Assembly (NCBI RefSeq): GCF_900104525.1
Contig: NZ_LT629711.1
Location: 2,170,001-2,234,000 of the forward strand
Source: Pedococcus dokdonensis
GTDB taxonomy: Bacteria > Actinomycetota > Actinomycetes > Actinomycetales > Dermatophilaceae
Length of the DNA stretch: 64,000 nucleotides
Direction: 5' to 3'
A program made the translations under genes and the position numbers. The notes beneath the pieces were generated by a model. That model was not told the origin of the DNA. It saw only the letters and a program-made list of their open reading frames with translations, and made no database searches. Numbering within the stretch: position 1 is the stretch's first letter; each line of letters begins with the position of its first letter. Positions 1 to 13,218 of the stretch are shown here, piece by piece.

Positions 1-408
1 CGGGGGTAGCGAGTCGACTCCGGCTTCCCTGCTGCCGGAGTAGACCGCCGCTGCGTCTTCCCTGCCTCGGGCGGTGCTGGCCCGAAAGTTCTTCGGACCA
101 CGGCGGCCGCCCCCCTGCAAAGCCGCCCGCCGTGACCCTGAGCCGAAGGTAGGCGACCGAGCGCGACCGGCTCGGCAAATTCCGGGAACCGCCCGTCCGT
201 TTCGCGGCACTTGCCCCTTCTTCGGCGCCGCTTCGAACTGGTCCCCCGATGCGGCCCTCATCCCTTCGGCGGAGTGCCGACCGCAGACCTGTCGGAAGCC
301 GGCTGCGTCCAGTCCGGGTGTCGCGGTGGGCAAAGCCGTGCGGTTGCGGGAGAGTTGTCCCGGCAGGGGCCGGGTGGGCCCACTTGTTGCACAAGAGGAG
401 AGCTGCGC
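1..408. other. Upstream stretch without a recognised gene
   Basis: I see no convincing coding sequence here. The open frames lack family-like content and are typical of GC-rich non-coding or shadow sequence. A hairpin at 17-41 may end a gene lying to the left of the window. The rest probably contains the aqpZ promoter and leader, but I could not pick a clear -35/-10 pair. The GGGAGAG near 347-353 recalls a glycine-riboswitch word, but the rest of that fold is not visible. Confidence 0.4.
17..41. terminator. Possible hairpin terminator at left edge
   Basis: ACTCCGGC (17-24) and GCCGGAGT (34-41) pair perfectly around a 9-nt loop. No T-run follows. It could be a factor-independent terminator for a gene left of the window, but that gene is not visible. 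Confidence 0.35.
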
Positions 409-1203
409 ATGCGCACACCTGCACTGACCTCACGCCTGGGCGCGGAGGCCCTCGGCACCTTCTGGCTCGTCTTCGGTGGCTGCGGCAGCGCCATCTTCTC
501 GGCCAAGTACCTGGCGCCGAACGTGGTGACGGGACAGGGGATCCAGCTCGGCATCGGGTTCGTCGGCGTCGCCCTCGCCTTCGGGCTCACCGTCCTCACG
601 ATGGCGTATGCCGTGGGGCACGTCTCCGGCGCACACTTCAACCCCGCGGTGACGATCGGGGTCGCGGTCGCGAAGCGGTTCCCCTGGAAGGACGTCCCGC
701 TCTACGTCGTCGCCCAGGTCCTGGGTGGACTGCTCGCCGGGCTGGCGCTCTGGGGCATCGCCCGTGGAGTCTCCGGCTTCGACGCCACCGGCAACCTCGC
801 GGCGAACGGGTACGGCGACCACTCCCCCGGCGGCTACACCCTCGTCGCCGTGCTGTGCGCCGAGGCGATCCTGACCGCCTTCTTCCTCTACGTCATCCTG
901 GGCGCCACCGACGACCGGGCCCCGACCGGCTTCGCCCCGATCGCGATCGGTCTCGCGCTGACCCTGATCCACCTGATCTCGATCCCGATCAGCAACACGT
1001 CGGTCAACCCGGCCCGTTCCACCGCGGTGGCCTTCTTCAACGGCAACGGCGCACCCGCCCAGCTCTGGGCCTTCTGGGTGGCCCCGATCATCGGCGCCGT
1101 GATCGCCGGCGCGACCTACCACCTGGTGACCGGCGTCGACCGCCGTGACGAGGACATCACCGGCGTCGTCGACCCCGAGGACCTCAAGCCCACCGTCGCC
1201 TGA
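409..1203 (+). CDS. aqpZ: Aquaporin (AqpZ-type water channel)
   Basis: This is an MIP-family channel of 264 residues in the inner membrane, probably passing water. The two hallmark NPA boxes are present at residues 78-80 and 200-202, the second followed by Arg203. His188, Thr197 and Arg203 keep the spacing of the AqpZ selectivity filter, which favours a water channel over a glycerol facilitator. I chose the ATG at 409 because AAGAGGAG lies about 9 nt upstream and the protein then starts just before the first membrane helix; longer in-frame extensions upstream look non-coding. The gene stands alone, followed by a strong hairpin terminator. Family assignment is firm; the exact substrate is inferred from the filter residues. 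Confidence 0.92.
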   Translation: MRTPALTSRLGAEALGTFWLVFGGCGSAIFSAKYLAPNVVTGQGIQLGIGFVGVALAFGLTVLTMAYAVGHVSGAHFNPAVTIGVAVAKRFPWKDVPLYVVAQVLGGLLAGLALWGIARGVSGFDATGNLAANGYGDHSPGGYTLVAVLCAEAILTAFFLYVILGATDDRAPTGFAPIAIGLALTLIHLISIPISNTSVNPARSTAVAFFNGNGAPAQLWAFWVAPIIGAVIAGATYHLVTGVDRRDEDITGVVDPEDLKPTVA

Positions 1204-1214
1204 GGCAGCAGTCC

Positions 1215-1255
1215 CGAGGGGCACCCACACCGCAGACCGGTGTGGGTGCCCCTCG
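1215..1255. terminator. Hairpin terminator after aqpZ
   Basis: A perfect 18-bp stem, CGAGGGGCACCCACACCG (1215-1232) with its complement at 1238-1255, encloses a 5-nt loop. It begins 12 nt after the aqpZ stop codon. There is no T-tract, as is common for actinobacterial terminators. Confidence 0.8.
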
Positions 1256-1273
1256 CGTCGTGGGGAGCCTCGG

Positions 1274-1302
1274 TTGCGCAGATATCTTGATATCAAGATA
1301 CT
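1274..1302 (+). promoter_or_regulatory. icd promoter with embedded palindromic operator
   Basis: An 18-bp perfect palindrome, TATCTTGATATCAAGATA (1283-1300), lies 116 bp before the icd start. It falls between a possible -35 TTGCGC (1274-1279) and a possible -10 GATACT (1297-1302), which are exactly 17 bp apart. A dimeric regulator bound here would cover the promoter spacer and the -10, which suggests repression. The AT-rich word stands out sharply from its surroundings. I do not know which regulator binds it. Confidence 0.6.
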
Positions 1303-1341
1303 GTGGTGCACGCACGGGACGGCCGCACCGCGGGCCGATAG

Positions 1342-3630
<2,289 letters not shown>

Positions 3631-3671
3631 CGCGAACCCGGCCCGGCGCCATACCCGCTCCGCGTCGGTAT

Positions 3672-3816
3672 CTCATGCAAAAGGCGAGTTAGCGACAGCC
3701 GAACGCGTCGCTAACTCGCCTTTTGCATGAGCTAGCGACAGCCGAACGCGTCGCTAACTCGCCTTTTGCATGAGCTAGCGACAGCCGAACGCGTCGCTAA
3801 CTCGCCTTTTGCATGA
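3672..3816. repeat. Palindromic repeat cluster, family 1, locus A
   Basis: CTCATGCAAAAGGCGA begins a perfect 25-bp inverted repeat (3672-3696 with 3707-3731, 10-nt loop). The right arm and loop are then repeated in tandem, giving three 43-bp units (3688-3730, 3731-3773, 3774-3816) with one mismatch. The cluster lies between the convergent icd and photolyase-like genes and probably also acts as a two-way terminator. The same outer arm returns at 17.7 kb and 55.1 kb with different inner stem sequences. Confidence 0.9.
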
Positions 3817-3827
3817 GATGGCGACGC

Positions 3828-5312
3828 CTAGGGCGCGGCGTCCCCTCGGTCGTGTTCCTGGGCGACCGCGTCGGCGAGGTCACGCAGCCGGTGCCGCTGC
3901 TGGAGCGGCCGGGCCATCCGGTGGTTGCCCTCGAGCCGGTCGGCGTTGCGGTCGAGGTAGGCCCAGTAGCCGGCCGTGAACGGACAGGCGTCCTCGCCGA
4001 CCCGCACCTTGGGGTCGTAGCGACAGCCGCCGCAGTAGTCCGACATCCGGTCGATGTAGGCGCCGCCGGACGCGTACGGCTTGGTCGCCATCGCGCCACC
4101 GTCCGCGTGCTGGCTCATCCCGACGACGTTGGCCGGCATGACCCAGTCGTAGCCGTCGACGAACCGCGTCTGGAACCACTCGGTCAGGGCGTCCGGGTCG
4201 TACCCCCGCTCCGCGGCCCAGCCCCCCAGCACCATCAGTCGCGGGATGTGGTGCACCCAGCCGCGGTCGCGCACCCCGCCCAGGACGTCGTGCAGGCACG
4301 CCGCCTCCACCTCGTCGGCGTCGAGGTCGTCGAACCAGGACGGGAGAGCTGCGTGGGCCGACATCGAGTTGCGTCGCCGGTAGGTGGGGCCGAAGTGCCA
4401 GTAGAGCTGCCAGACGTACTCGCGCCAGCCCACCACCTGGCGCACGAAGCCCTCGACCGACGCGAGCGGCGCATCGCCGTCGGCATGGGCCTGCACCGCA
4501 CGGTCGGCGACCTCGACCGGGTCGAGGAGCCCGAGGTTCATCGGCACCGAGAGCAGGCTGTGCGCCATCGCCCAGTCCCCGCGCAGCATGGCGTCCTCGT
4601 GCGGGCCAAACGCGCCGAGCCGCGTCGTGACGAACCGGTCCAGTGCCGCGAGCGCCTCGCGCCGGGTCACCGGGAAGAGCCGCGGCCCGTCGCGACCGAC
4701 GGTCTGGAGCACCCCGTCGTGCTCCCAGCGGTCGAGGTCTTCTCTCACCTCGGCGTCGATGTCACTCTCGCGAGGCCGGTATGGCGCGGGCACGTCGAGC
4801 GTCTCGGCCCCCTTGGGCGGGGGCTCGCGGTTGTCGGCGTCGAACGACCACTTGCCTCCGACCGGCGAGCCGTCCGGCTCGAGGAGCAGGTGCAGCCGCT
4901 CGCGCTGGAACCGGTAGAAGTCCTCCATCCGCAGCCGGCGGCGTCCGTTCGTCCACTCCTCGAACTCGTTGCGGGGCAAGGAAAAGCCCGGCGTCGGGTC
5001 GATCGACTCGACCAGTCCCCGGGCGGCGAGCCGCTCGACGAACGTCATCGCGCTGCGCGAGGTCGGCTCGTAGACGCGGACCGGCTCGCCGAGCTCGGCC
5101 AACGCCGCGGCATACCCGTCGGTCCGGAGGTAGGTGGCCGCGTCGCCGAGCTCGGCAGCGCGGTGGCGCAACGCGGAGAGGACCAGGTGCAGCTTCTGCC
5201 GGTGGTAGCGGCGGCGGCCGAGAGCCGCCCGGCTCTCGACGAGCAGCACGCCGTCCTGGCCGAACCCGAAGTGCGGGCCCAGCTGGTCGGCGAACAGCCA
5301 CCGTCGCGTCAT
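3828..5312 (-). CDS. Photolyase/cryptochrome-related flavoprotein, Fe-S bacterial type
   Basis: This 494-residue protein belongs to the Fe-S bacterial cryptochrome/photolyase group (PhrB/CryB-like), whose studied members repair (6-4) photoproducts in DNA using light and FAD. Four cysteines at 339, 427, 430 and 443 fit the [4Fe-4S] cluster ligands of the group; 427 and 430 form a CGGC pair. The N-terminal part resembles the antenna-binding Rossmann domain, and the C-terminal half is the helical FAD domain with WVMPANVVGMSQHADGG. I start at the ATG at 5312, after a GGTGAGGATGGGG stretch, rather than at the in-frame ATG at 5348. Repair specificity is inferred from the family. It is separated from icd only by the repeat cluster. 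Confidence 0.88.
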   Translation of the reverse strand: MTRRWLFADQLGPHFGFGQDGVLLVESRAALGRRRYHRQKLHLVLSALRHRAAELGDAATYLRTDGYAAALAELGEPVRVYEPTSRSAMTFVERLAARGLVESIDPTPGFSLPRNEFEEWTNGRRRLRMEDFYRFQRERLHLLLEPDGSPVGGKWSFDADNREPPPKGAETLDVPAPYRPRESDIDAEVREDLDRWEHDGVLQTVGRDGPRLFPVTRREALAALDRFVTTRLGAFGPHEDAMLRGDWAMAHSLLSVPMNLGLLDPVEVADRAVQAHADGDAPLASVEGFVRQVVGWREYVWQLYWHFGPTYRRRNSMSAHAALPSWFDDLDADEVEAACLHDVLGGVRDRGWVHHIPRLMVLGGWAAERGYDPDALTEWFQTRFVDGYDWVMPANVVGMSQHADGGAMATKPYASGGAYIDRMSDYCGGCRYDPKVRVGEDACPFTAGYWAYLDRNADRLEGNHRMARPLQQRHRLRDLADAVAQEHDRGDAAP

Positions 5313-5459
5313 CACCCCATCCTCACCGCGGAATGACCATCGGGCCACAGGACGACGGCTCGGTGCTCGGCGCGAGCGCCCCCGGGTTCGGCGACGACGC
5401 GAAGACGACGTCGCGCACCATCCCGGTGCAGGGGCTGCGGCCGACCGCCTGACGGGAGG

Positions 5460-7963
<2,504 letters not shown>

Positions 7964-7978
7964 CCCAGCCAGACACCG

Positions 7979-8015
7979 CGAAGCGGCCGTCCCCACCTCG
8001 GGGGCGGCCGCTTCG
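7979..8015. terminator. Bidirectional hairpin terminator between mdh and DUF3017 gene
   Basis: CGAAGCGGCCGTCCCC (7979-7994) pairs with the complementary arm at 8000-8015 with a single T-G wobble and a 5-nt loop. It lies between convergent genes and could end transcription from both sides. Confidence 0.8.
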
Positions 8016-8039
8016 GCGTGCCAGGGGCCTCGGGAGAGG

Positions 8040-8309
8040 TCAGCCGCGCGGGGTGAGGTCCAGCACGGACGTGATGAACGCCAGCGCCAGTCCCAGCAGC
8101 GCCATCGTGGCCACGTCGACACCGCGCGACCGCACGGCGAGGCCACCGCTGCGCGCCGTGGGGAGCACCAGCCGCAGAAGCGCAGCCAGCCCGAGGCCAC
8201 CGGCCATGACGAACCCGGCCGTCCGGACGTCGTCGAGCACGAAGAAGACGATGCCGGCCACGAGCACCGGGGCGGCCAGCCACCACCAGCCCAGGCGCGG
8301 CGCGGTCAC
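8040..8309 (-). CDS. DUF3017 membrane protein
   Basis: This is an 89-residue membrane protein with three hydrophobic segments, at about residues 8-26, 28-48 and 66-84. It matches the DUF3017 family, found in actinobacteria next to folD, as here. Its function is unknown. It starts 4 nt after the folD stop codon on the same strand and is surely cotranscribed. Length and position agree with the family. Confidence 0.8.
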   Translation of the reverse strand: MTAPRLGWWWLAAPVLVAGIVFFVLDDVRTAGFVMAGGLGLAALLRLVLPTARSGGLAVRSRGVDVATMALLGLALAFITSVLDLTPRG

Positions 8310-8313
8310 CGGG

Positions 8314-9198
8314 TCAGCGGGTTTCCGCGAGCAGGGGGCCGGGGAGCTGGCGCTCGGCGGCGGCCACGATGTTGGACAGCAGCATGGCGCGGGTCATCGG
8401 GCCGACCCCACCGGGGTTGGGGCTGACCCAGCCGGCCACCTCGGCCACGTCGGCGGCGACGTCACCCGCGACCTTGGACTTCCCGTCCTCGGCGACGATC
8501 CGGCTCACGCCGACGTCGAGCACGGCGGCACCCGGCTTGACCATGTCGGCGGTGATGAGGCCGGGCTGGCCGGCCGCTGCGACGACGATGTCGGCCTGGC
8601 GCACCTCCGAGGCGAGGTCGCGGGTGCCGGTGTGGCACAGGACGACGGTGGCGTTCTCGCTGCGCCGGGTGAGCATCAGGCCGAGCGGGCGGCCGACGGT
8701 GATGCCGCGACCCACCAGCGCGACGCGGGCGCCCGCGATCGGCACGTCGAAGCGACGGAGCAGCTCGATGCAGCCGGCCGGCGTGCACGGCAGCGGCGCC
8801 TCCTTGCCGAGCACCAGCCAGCCGAGGTTGGTGGGGTGCAGGCCGTCGACGTCCTTGGTCGGGTCGACCCGCGACAGCAGCGCGAACTCGTCGAGGCCGG
8901 TCGGCTGCTGCACGAGGAAGCCGGTGCACCCGGGGTCGGCATTGAGCTCGTCGATGACGGCCTCGACCTCGGCCTGCGTCGCGGTGGGCGGCAGGTCGCG
9001 GCGGATGCTGGTGATGCCGATCTCGGCGCAGTCCTTGTGCTTGGCGTTGACGTACCACTGGCTGCCCGGGTCGTCGCCCACCAGCACGGTGCCCAGACCG
9101 GGGACGACGCCGTGCTCGCGGAGCACGTCCACCCGCCCACGCAGCTCGTCCTTGATGGTCGCGAGGACCGCTTTGCCGTCGAGGATGCGTGCCGTCAC
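8314..9198 (-). CDS. folD: Bifunctional methylenetetrahydrofolate dehydrogenase/cyclohydrolase
   Basis: FolD converts 5,10-methylene-THF to 10-formyl-THF in two steps with NADP, supplying one-carbon units for purine synthesis (PurN and PurH, encoded 29 kb away). The protein has 294 residues. The active-site YVNAKHKDC segment, the [12 protein letters not shown] signature and the cofactor loop [14 protein letters not shown] are all present. I start at the GTG at 9198, which has AGGA 10 or so nt upstream; the in-frame GTG at 9216 has no better support. The gene follows allG by 30 nt on the same strand, so the all operon could read into folD. In related genomes folD lies close to purH, so the stretch between them here looks like an insertion. 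Confidence 0.95.
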   Translation of the reverse strand: MTARILDGKAVLATIKDELRGRVDVLREHGVVPGLGTVLVGDDPGSQWYVNAKHKDCAEIGITSIRRDLPPTATQAEVEAVIDELNADPGCTGFLVQQPTGLDEFALLSRVDPTKDVDGLHPTNLGWLVLGKEAPLPCTPAGCIELLRRFDVPIAGARVALVGRGITVGRPLGLMLTRRSENATVVLCHTGTRDLASEVRQADIVVAAAGQPGLITADMVKPGAAVLDVGVSRIVAEDGKSKVAGDVAADVAEVAGWVSPNPGGVGPMTRAMLLSNIVAAAERQLPGPLLAETR

Positions 9199-9228
9199 GG
9201 TCGCCCATCCTGCCACGGCCGCACGATG

Positions 9229-10641
9229 TCACGCGTCGCGGGGCACCGCCGCGGCGAGCGCGTCGATCGCCGCGGTGAAGCACTCGGCCGGTGGGTTGAC
9301 CAGGCCCGCCCCCACCTGCCCGGTCCCCGCGACCCGACCGGCCATGCCCGTGTTGATCTGCGGCAGGATCCCGGTCCGCGCGACGGCGGCGACGTCGATG
9401 CCCGTGGGTGTGCCACGGAACTCCAGGATCGGCACCTGGTATGCGGTGTGCTCACCGATGGTGATCTCGTACATCGTGCGCGTGGCCCGCAGGGCGAGGG
9501 GGACGTCTCCGCCGACGAACTTCACGATCGCCGGGGCCGCCGCCATGGCGAAGCCACCGATCCCCGCGGTCTCGGTGATGGCCGAGTCGCCGATGTCGGG
9601 GTTCGCGTCGTCCGGGCCGTACGAGCCGAGGAACAAGCCCTCCGGGGTGTTGGCCGGGCCGGTGAACCACCGGTCGCCGGTGCCCGCCGTGCGGATGCCG
9701 AAGTCGGTGCCGTTGCGCGCCATGGTGGTGACGACGGTCGAGCCCGGGATCCCTTCCGCAGCCAGCGTCGAGAGCTTGCAGGCCGGCATACCGAGGTTGA
9801 GGAAGAAGTGCTCGTTCGCGCCGGAGAAGCGCACCGCCTCGGCGATGTCGCTCGACGACCCGTCGGCGGTGATCAGCGACGGCAGCAGCTCGCGCAGCAA
9901 CATCAGGGACCCGGCGCGGTTGCGGTTGTGACCCTCGTCGCCCATCTGCAGCATCTGGGCGATCACCGACTTCACGTCGATCGGGCCGGCCGCCCGGATC
10001 GCCTGCTGCAGCAGCGGCCCCAGCACGGAGTTCATCCAGTGCAGCCGGTCGATCACCTCGGGACCGTAGGCGCCGTAGCGCAGCACCTTGCCGAGGCCTT
10101 CGTTGAGCGAGCACCAGGAGGTGTGGTCGTGCACCTCGTCGCGCAGCTCGTAGACCCACATCGACGGTGACACCACCCCCGCCATCGGGCCGACGGCGTC
10201 GCGGTGGTGGCAGGGTTCCAGCGCGACGTCGCCGCGGGCGAGCGTGGCTTCGGCCTGCTCCGGGCTGTCGGCCATCCCCTCGAACAGCAGTGCCCCGATC
10301 AGCGCCCCCCGCAGCGGACCCGACGCCCGCTCCCACTCGATCGGCGGTCCGGCGTGCAGGAAGGTCCCCCGCTCCAGCCCCAGCGCCTCGCTCGCCGGCC
10401 GGACGTCGACGAAGTCCGCACCGGCGGCCGTCATCCGCTCCAGCGCGAGCTGGTTGGCTGCACCTCGTCGAGGGTCAGCGGCCACCCGGGCGAGGTGGGG
10501 GGCCGTGCCGTCCAGGGGCGGCTGCCAGTCGGCCTCGGTCACCGTGACGGCCTGGTCGCGCAGCGCGTCGGCGAACATCGACGCCCCGACCGTGGCGACC
10601 ACCGGGTCGGTCTCGAGGAGCCCGTGCAGTGGGGTGGTCAT
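9229..10641 (-). CDS. allG: DUF1116 protein, AllG-like carbamoyltransferase subunit
   Basis: This 470-residue protein belongs to the YlbE/DUF1116 family. In E. coli YlbE is AllG, one of three subunits (AllF, AllG, AllH) of oxamate carbamoyltransferase, which cleaves oxalurate with phosphate into oxamate and carbamoyl phosphate. Family-typical stretches include EGHNRNRAG, SGANEHFFLNLGMP and STVVTTMARNGTDFG. It is the third gene of the operon allH-allF-allG; its ATG overlaps the allF stop by 4 nt. No allantoin genes are present, while barbiturase and carbamate kinase lie in the same accessory block, so the substrate may be ureidomalonate, not oxalurate. Family call strong, substrate inferred. 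Confidence 0.85.
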   Translation of the reverse strand: MTTPLHGLLETDPVVATVGASMFADALRDQAVTVTEADWQPPLDGTAPHLARVAADPRRGAANQLALERMTAAGADFVDVRPASEALGLERGTFLHAGPPIEWERASGPLRGALIGALLFEGMADSPEQAEATLARGDVALEPCHHRDAVGPMAGVVSPSMWVYELRDEVHDHTSWCSLNEGLGKVLRYGAYGPEVIDRLHWMNSVLGPLLQQAIRAAGPIDVKSVIAQMLQMGDEGHNRNRAGSLMLLRELLPSLITADGSSSDIAEAVRFSGANEHFFLNLGMPACKLSTLAAEGIPGSTVVTTMARNGTDFGIRTAGTGDRWFTGPANTPEGLFLGSYGPDDANPDIGDSAITETAGIGGFAMAAAPAIVKFVGGDVPLALRATRTMYEITIGEHTAYQVPILEFRGTPTGIDVAAVARTGILPQINTGMAGRVAGTGQVGAGLVNPPAECFTAAIDALAAAVPRDA

Positions 10642-12218
10642 CGGGTGCCTCCGACGGCGTGGCCGAGCAGCTCGACCGCGTGTCGCGCGGCTGCGGCGTT
10701 GGACAGGTGGACGCTGGCGCCCGCAGCCGCGAGCCGGGCGGCACTCGCGTCGAGGCCCTGCGGATCGCGACTGGTGCCGGTGAGCGAGACGACGACCGGC
10801 AGGTGGCGTCCCCCGGCGGCTGCGGTGGCGCGAGCCGCGTGGATGGCGTCGGCCAGCTCGGGGGCCGGATCGGCGTGCGCGCCGTGGCCGAGGACCAGGT
10901 CGAGCAGCAGTACTCCGCAGGTGGGGTCGGCCGCCTCGGCGGCGATCCGCTCGAGCCGCAGGGTCGGGTCGATCATCGGGTGGGCCCGGCCACGGGTCAG
11001 CTCGTCGTCACCGAAGTCGATCACCACGTGTGCGTCGGCCCGCAGGTCTGCGCCGAGCGCGAGGTCGGGCGACAACGGGATGTTGGACCGGATGCCGCCC
11101 AGAGCGGGCCCGGCGACGAGCATCGCCTCGTCGGCGAGCGTGCCGCCGCAGAACAACCCCCGCAGGTAGCCGCCCTGCGGGGTCCCCACACCCGACTCTG
11201 AAGGATCGTCCGGGTCCTGGGGCGGACGATCGTTCAGACTCGCGGGCGTGTGGGGGTCACTGGCGGGAGGCGTCCAGTGCGGCCACGGCGACGGCACCTC
11301 GTGGCCGGACGCCACGAGGAACGACGACACGGCGGCCGTCAGGTCCGGGCGACCGGCACCGAGCGTCGCCCAGTGCACCGGCTTCCCCAGCCCGACGGCA
11401 TACGTCTCCAGCTCGGCCAGCACCTCGGCCGCCGGTGGCTTGGACACCACGAGGACCGCCTCGGTGCCGTCGTCGGCCGCGAGGGCGGCGAGCGCCTGGC
11501 GGGTCGACCGCCCGCCGACCGCCGCGGAGAGGTCGCGCCCGCCGACCCCGAGGCAGTGGCTGACCCCGAGGCCCGCGGCGTCGAGCAGCGCCATCACCTG
11601 CTGCGCTCCGGTGCCCGACGCGGCGACGATCCCGACCGGCCCGCGGTCCACGACGTTCGCGAAGCCGAGCGCCACTCCCCCGACCACGGCGGTGCCACAG
11701 TCCGGGCCCATCACCAGGACGTCGGCGGCGGCTGCGGCGTCCTTCAAGCGCACCTCGTCCTCGACCGGCACGTTGTCGGAGAACACCATCACCGACACGC
11801 CTCGGGCGATCGCGTCGAAGGCCTCGACAGCGGCGTGCTGCCCCGGCACCGAGACCAGCGCGAGGGTGGCCTCCCCCGCGGTCACCGCCCGGCCGAGCGT
11901 GCGCGGTGGTGGGGCCTCGCCGAAGCCGCCTCCACCGGACCCGGACGTCCGGAGTCCGGCCAGAGCCGTCTCCAGGGCGGTCAGCCCTGCCGCGACGCCG
12001 CTCTCGTCGTCGGCCCGGACCGCGACCAGGAGCTCGTTGGGCTGGATCCCCTGCGGGATCGCGAAGCCCATCGCCGCGATCACCTCGAGGTTGAGCTCGG
12101 TCGCCATCGCCACCTGCGCTGCGCTCACCCCGGTGGCGCCCGCGACCTGGCGTGAGACCTGCATCAGGCTCACCGAGTCGAAGTAGGCGCCACTGCGCAC
12201 CTCGAGGTGGTCGGTCAC
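10638..12218 (-). CDS. allF: FdrA-family protein, AllF-like carbamoyltransferase subunit
   Basis: This 526-residue protein is an FdrA/AllF homologue, related in fold to succinyl-CoA ligase alpha chains. The GPDCGT motif at 171-176 and the GIVAASGTGAQ loop at about 197-206 mark the ligase-like domains. It starts with the ATG at 12218, overlapping allH by 4 nt, and overlaps allG by 4 nt at its end, so the three subunits are translationally coupled. A disordered linker at about residues 310-350, rich in Pro, Asp and Ser, is encoded by an imperfect 70-bp inverted repeat that has a relative inside hyuA; the frame stays open. Together with AllG and AllH it should release carbamoyl phosphate for carbamate kinase. 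Confidence 0.85.
   Translation of the reverse strand: MTDHLEVRSGAYFDSVSLMQVSRQVAGATGVSAAQVAMATELNLEVIAAMGFAIPQGIQPNELLVAVRADDESGVAAGLTALETALAGLRTSGSGGGGFGEAPPPRTLGRAVTAGEATLALVSVPGQHAAVEAFDAIARGVSVMVFSDNVPVEDEVRLKDAAAAADVLVMGPDCGTAVVGGVALGFANVVDRGPVGIVAASGTGAQQVMALLDAAGLGVSHCLGVGGRDLSAAVGGRSTRQALAALAADDGTEAVLVVSKPPAAEVLAELETYAVGLGKPVHWATLGAGRPDLTAAVSSFLVASGHEVPSPWPHWTPPASDPHTPASLNDRPPQDPDDPSESGVGTPQGGYLRGLFCGGTLADEAMLVAGPALGGIRSNIPLSPDLALGADLRADAHVVIDFGDDELTRGRAHPMIDPTLRLERIAAEAADPTCGVLLLDLVLGHGAHADPAPELADAIHAARATAAAGGRHLPVVVSLTGTSRDPQGLDASAARLAAAGASVHLSNAAAARHAVELLGHAVGGTR
11185..11254. repeat. Translated palindromic element, family 2, in allF
   Basis: GATCGTCCG (11204-11212) pairs with CGGACGATC (11223-11231), and pairing continues outward through CTGAA/TTCAG and CCACACCCG/CGGGCGTGTGG with small bulges. 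Read on the minus strand it encodes a segment with SLNDRPPQDPDDPS. The hyuA element at 26036-26087 shares the core CCAGGACCCG in the same coding orientation and gives SLSGPTDQDPSDRS. This looks like the same element inserted in frame in two genes. Confidence 0.65.
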
Positions 12219-13126
12219 GGCAGGCTCCTCGCGGGGTCGGTGGGGACGGTCAGGACGGGCCGACGGGGAGCGCCCGCCAGGGCGTCGAGGCAGCCGGCCA
12301 GGCCACCGAGCAGGTCGGCGCCGGAGGTGTGGCCGATGGCGAGCACTGCCTGCACCGCCTCGGAGGTTGCCCGGTCGTCCTCGCCCGCCCGGCCACGGGC
12401 CAGGGCTGCGAGGAGCTGCTCGAGCGGCTGCACGGCATACCCGTCGGCAGCCTCGCGCAGCAGGGCGGCGGACAGGCTGGTGGTGGCGCCGAGGCGCGGT
12501 CGCACCGCCCGCCAGAGCACGTCGACGAGGTCGGTCGCCCCGTGCAGGCGCAGTCCCAGGAGCACCCCACAGAGCACGTCGTCACCGCTGGGCGTGAGCC
12601 CGGGGCCGGCCCCGACGAGTGGGCCGACCCGCCCGTCGATCAGGTATGCCGCGTCCTCGCCGCGCGCGGTCTCGCGCAGCGTCTCGACGAGCGCGCGGGC
12701 CGTGGGCCGCCAGGGCAGCCGGACCTCCCCCCACGGTGCGTCCGGCGCCGCCGCGCCGCTCGGGAGGAGGCTCGAGGGACCGCTCGGGAGACGGCTCGTG
12801 GTGCGGCGCGGTCGCCAGGTGCGGACCGCCCTGATCGACACGGCGGGGAGGACCACCGCACCGGCACCCACGACGACCCGGTCACCCGGCTGGGCACCCC
12901 ACCCGACGGTCGGGAGGTGCGTGCCGACGGTCAGCGCGGTGGGCAGGCGCAGACCCCCGCGCGTCACGACCGGCAGCACGTCGGCGTGGCCGCCGACCTG
13001 GAGGTAGAGCGCCGACGGGAAGGCGGCCAGCACGGTGGCCGGGCGAGGCGCGCCGTGGACGAGGTCGGCGGACCGTTCGGAGACCGCGGCCGGCCAGGTC
13101 GTCATGGAGGTCGTCGGGGATGACAC
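12215..13126 (-). CDS. allH: DUF2877 protein, AllH-like carbamoyltransferase subunit
   Basis: This 303-residue protein is a DUF2877 member like E. coli YlbF (AllH), the third subunit of the oxamate carbamoyltransferase complex. The family hallmark GAGPGLTPSGDD lies at about 172-183, with IGHTSGADLLGG further on. It is the first gene of the operon, started by the GTG at 13126, which has GGAGGAGG about 6 nt upstream; an in-frame ATG at 13105 is less well placed. A Ser/Pro-rich stretch at about 110-125 contains a short internal duplication (LPSG repeated). The operon is divergent from pucR with 92 nt between, so PucR is the likely regulator. Confidence 0.83.
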   Translation of the reverse strand: MSSPTTSMTTWPAAVSERSADLVHGAPRPATVLAAFPSALYLQVGGHADVLPVVTRGGLRLPTALTVGTHLPTVGWGAQPGDRVVVGAGAVVLPAVSIRAVRTWRPRRTTSRLPSGPSSLLPSGAAAPDAPWGEVRLPWRPTARALVETLRETARGEDAAYLIDGRVGPLVGAGPGLTPSGDDVLCGVLLGLRLHGATDLVDVLWRAVRPRLGATTSLSAALLREAADGYAVQPLEQLLAALARGRAGEDDRATSEAVQAVLAIGHTSGADLLGGLAGCLDALAGAPRRPVLTVPTDPARSLP

Positions 13127-13196
13127 CTGACCTCCTCCGCTCCTCGGACGTGGGCTCGGCCGGTCGGGAATCGCCGGACTGACGCAGCGACGCTAT

Positions 13197-13214
13197 CGAC
13201 TGCGATTACAGTCG
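13197..13214. promoter_or_regulatory. Inverted repeat at the pucR start, candidate autoregulatory operator
   Basis: CGACTG (13197-13202) and CAGTCG (13209-13214) flank a 6-nt spacer and end 4 nt before the pucR ATG, inside the 92-nt divergent region between allH and pucR. No Shine-Dalgarno sequence fits the pucR ATG, so the pucR mRNA may be leaderless and a protein bound here would block its start. Binding by PucR is inference. Confidence 0.45.
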
Positions 13215-13218
13215 CCTC

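Noticed and set aside
340..408. Possible glycine riboswitch before aqpZ
   Set aside because: Only a GGGAGAG word matches; the conserved core and paired stems are missing.
3672..3816. Tandem repeats suspected as a CRISPR array (also 55079-55235)
   Set aside because: The units are self-complementary hairpins repeated without unique spacers, and no cas genes are present.
3813..5336. Long plus-strand frame opposite the photolyase-like gene
   Set aside because: The minus-strand gene has clear motifs and cysteine ligands; the opposite frame has none.
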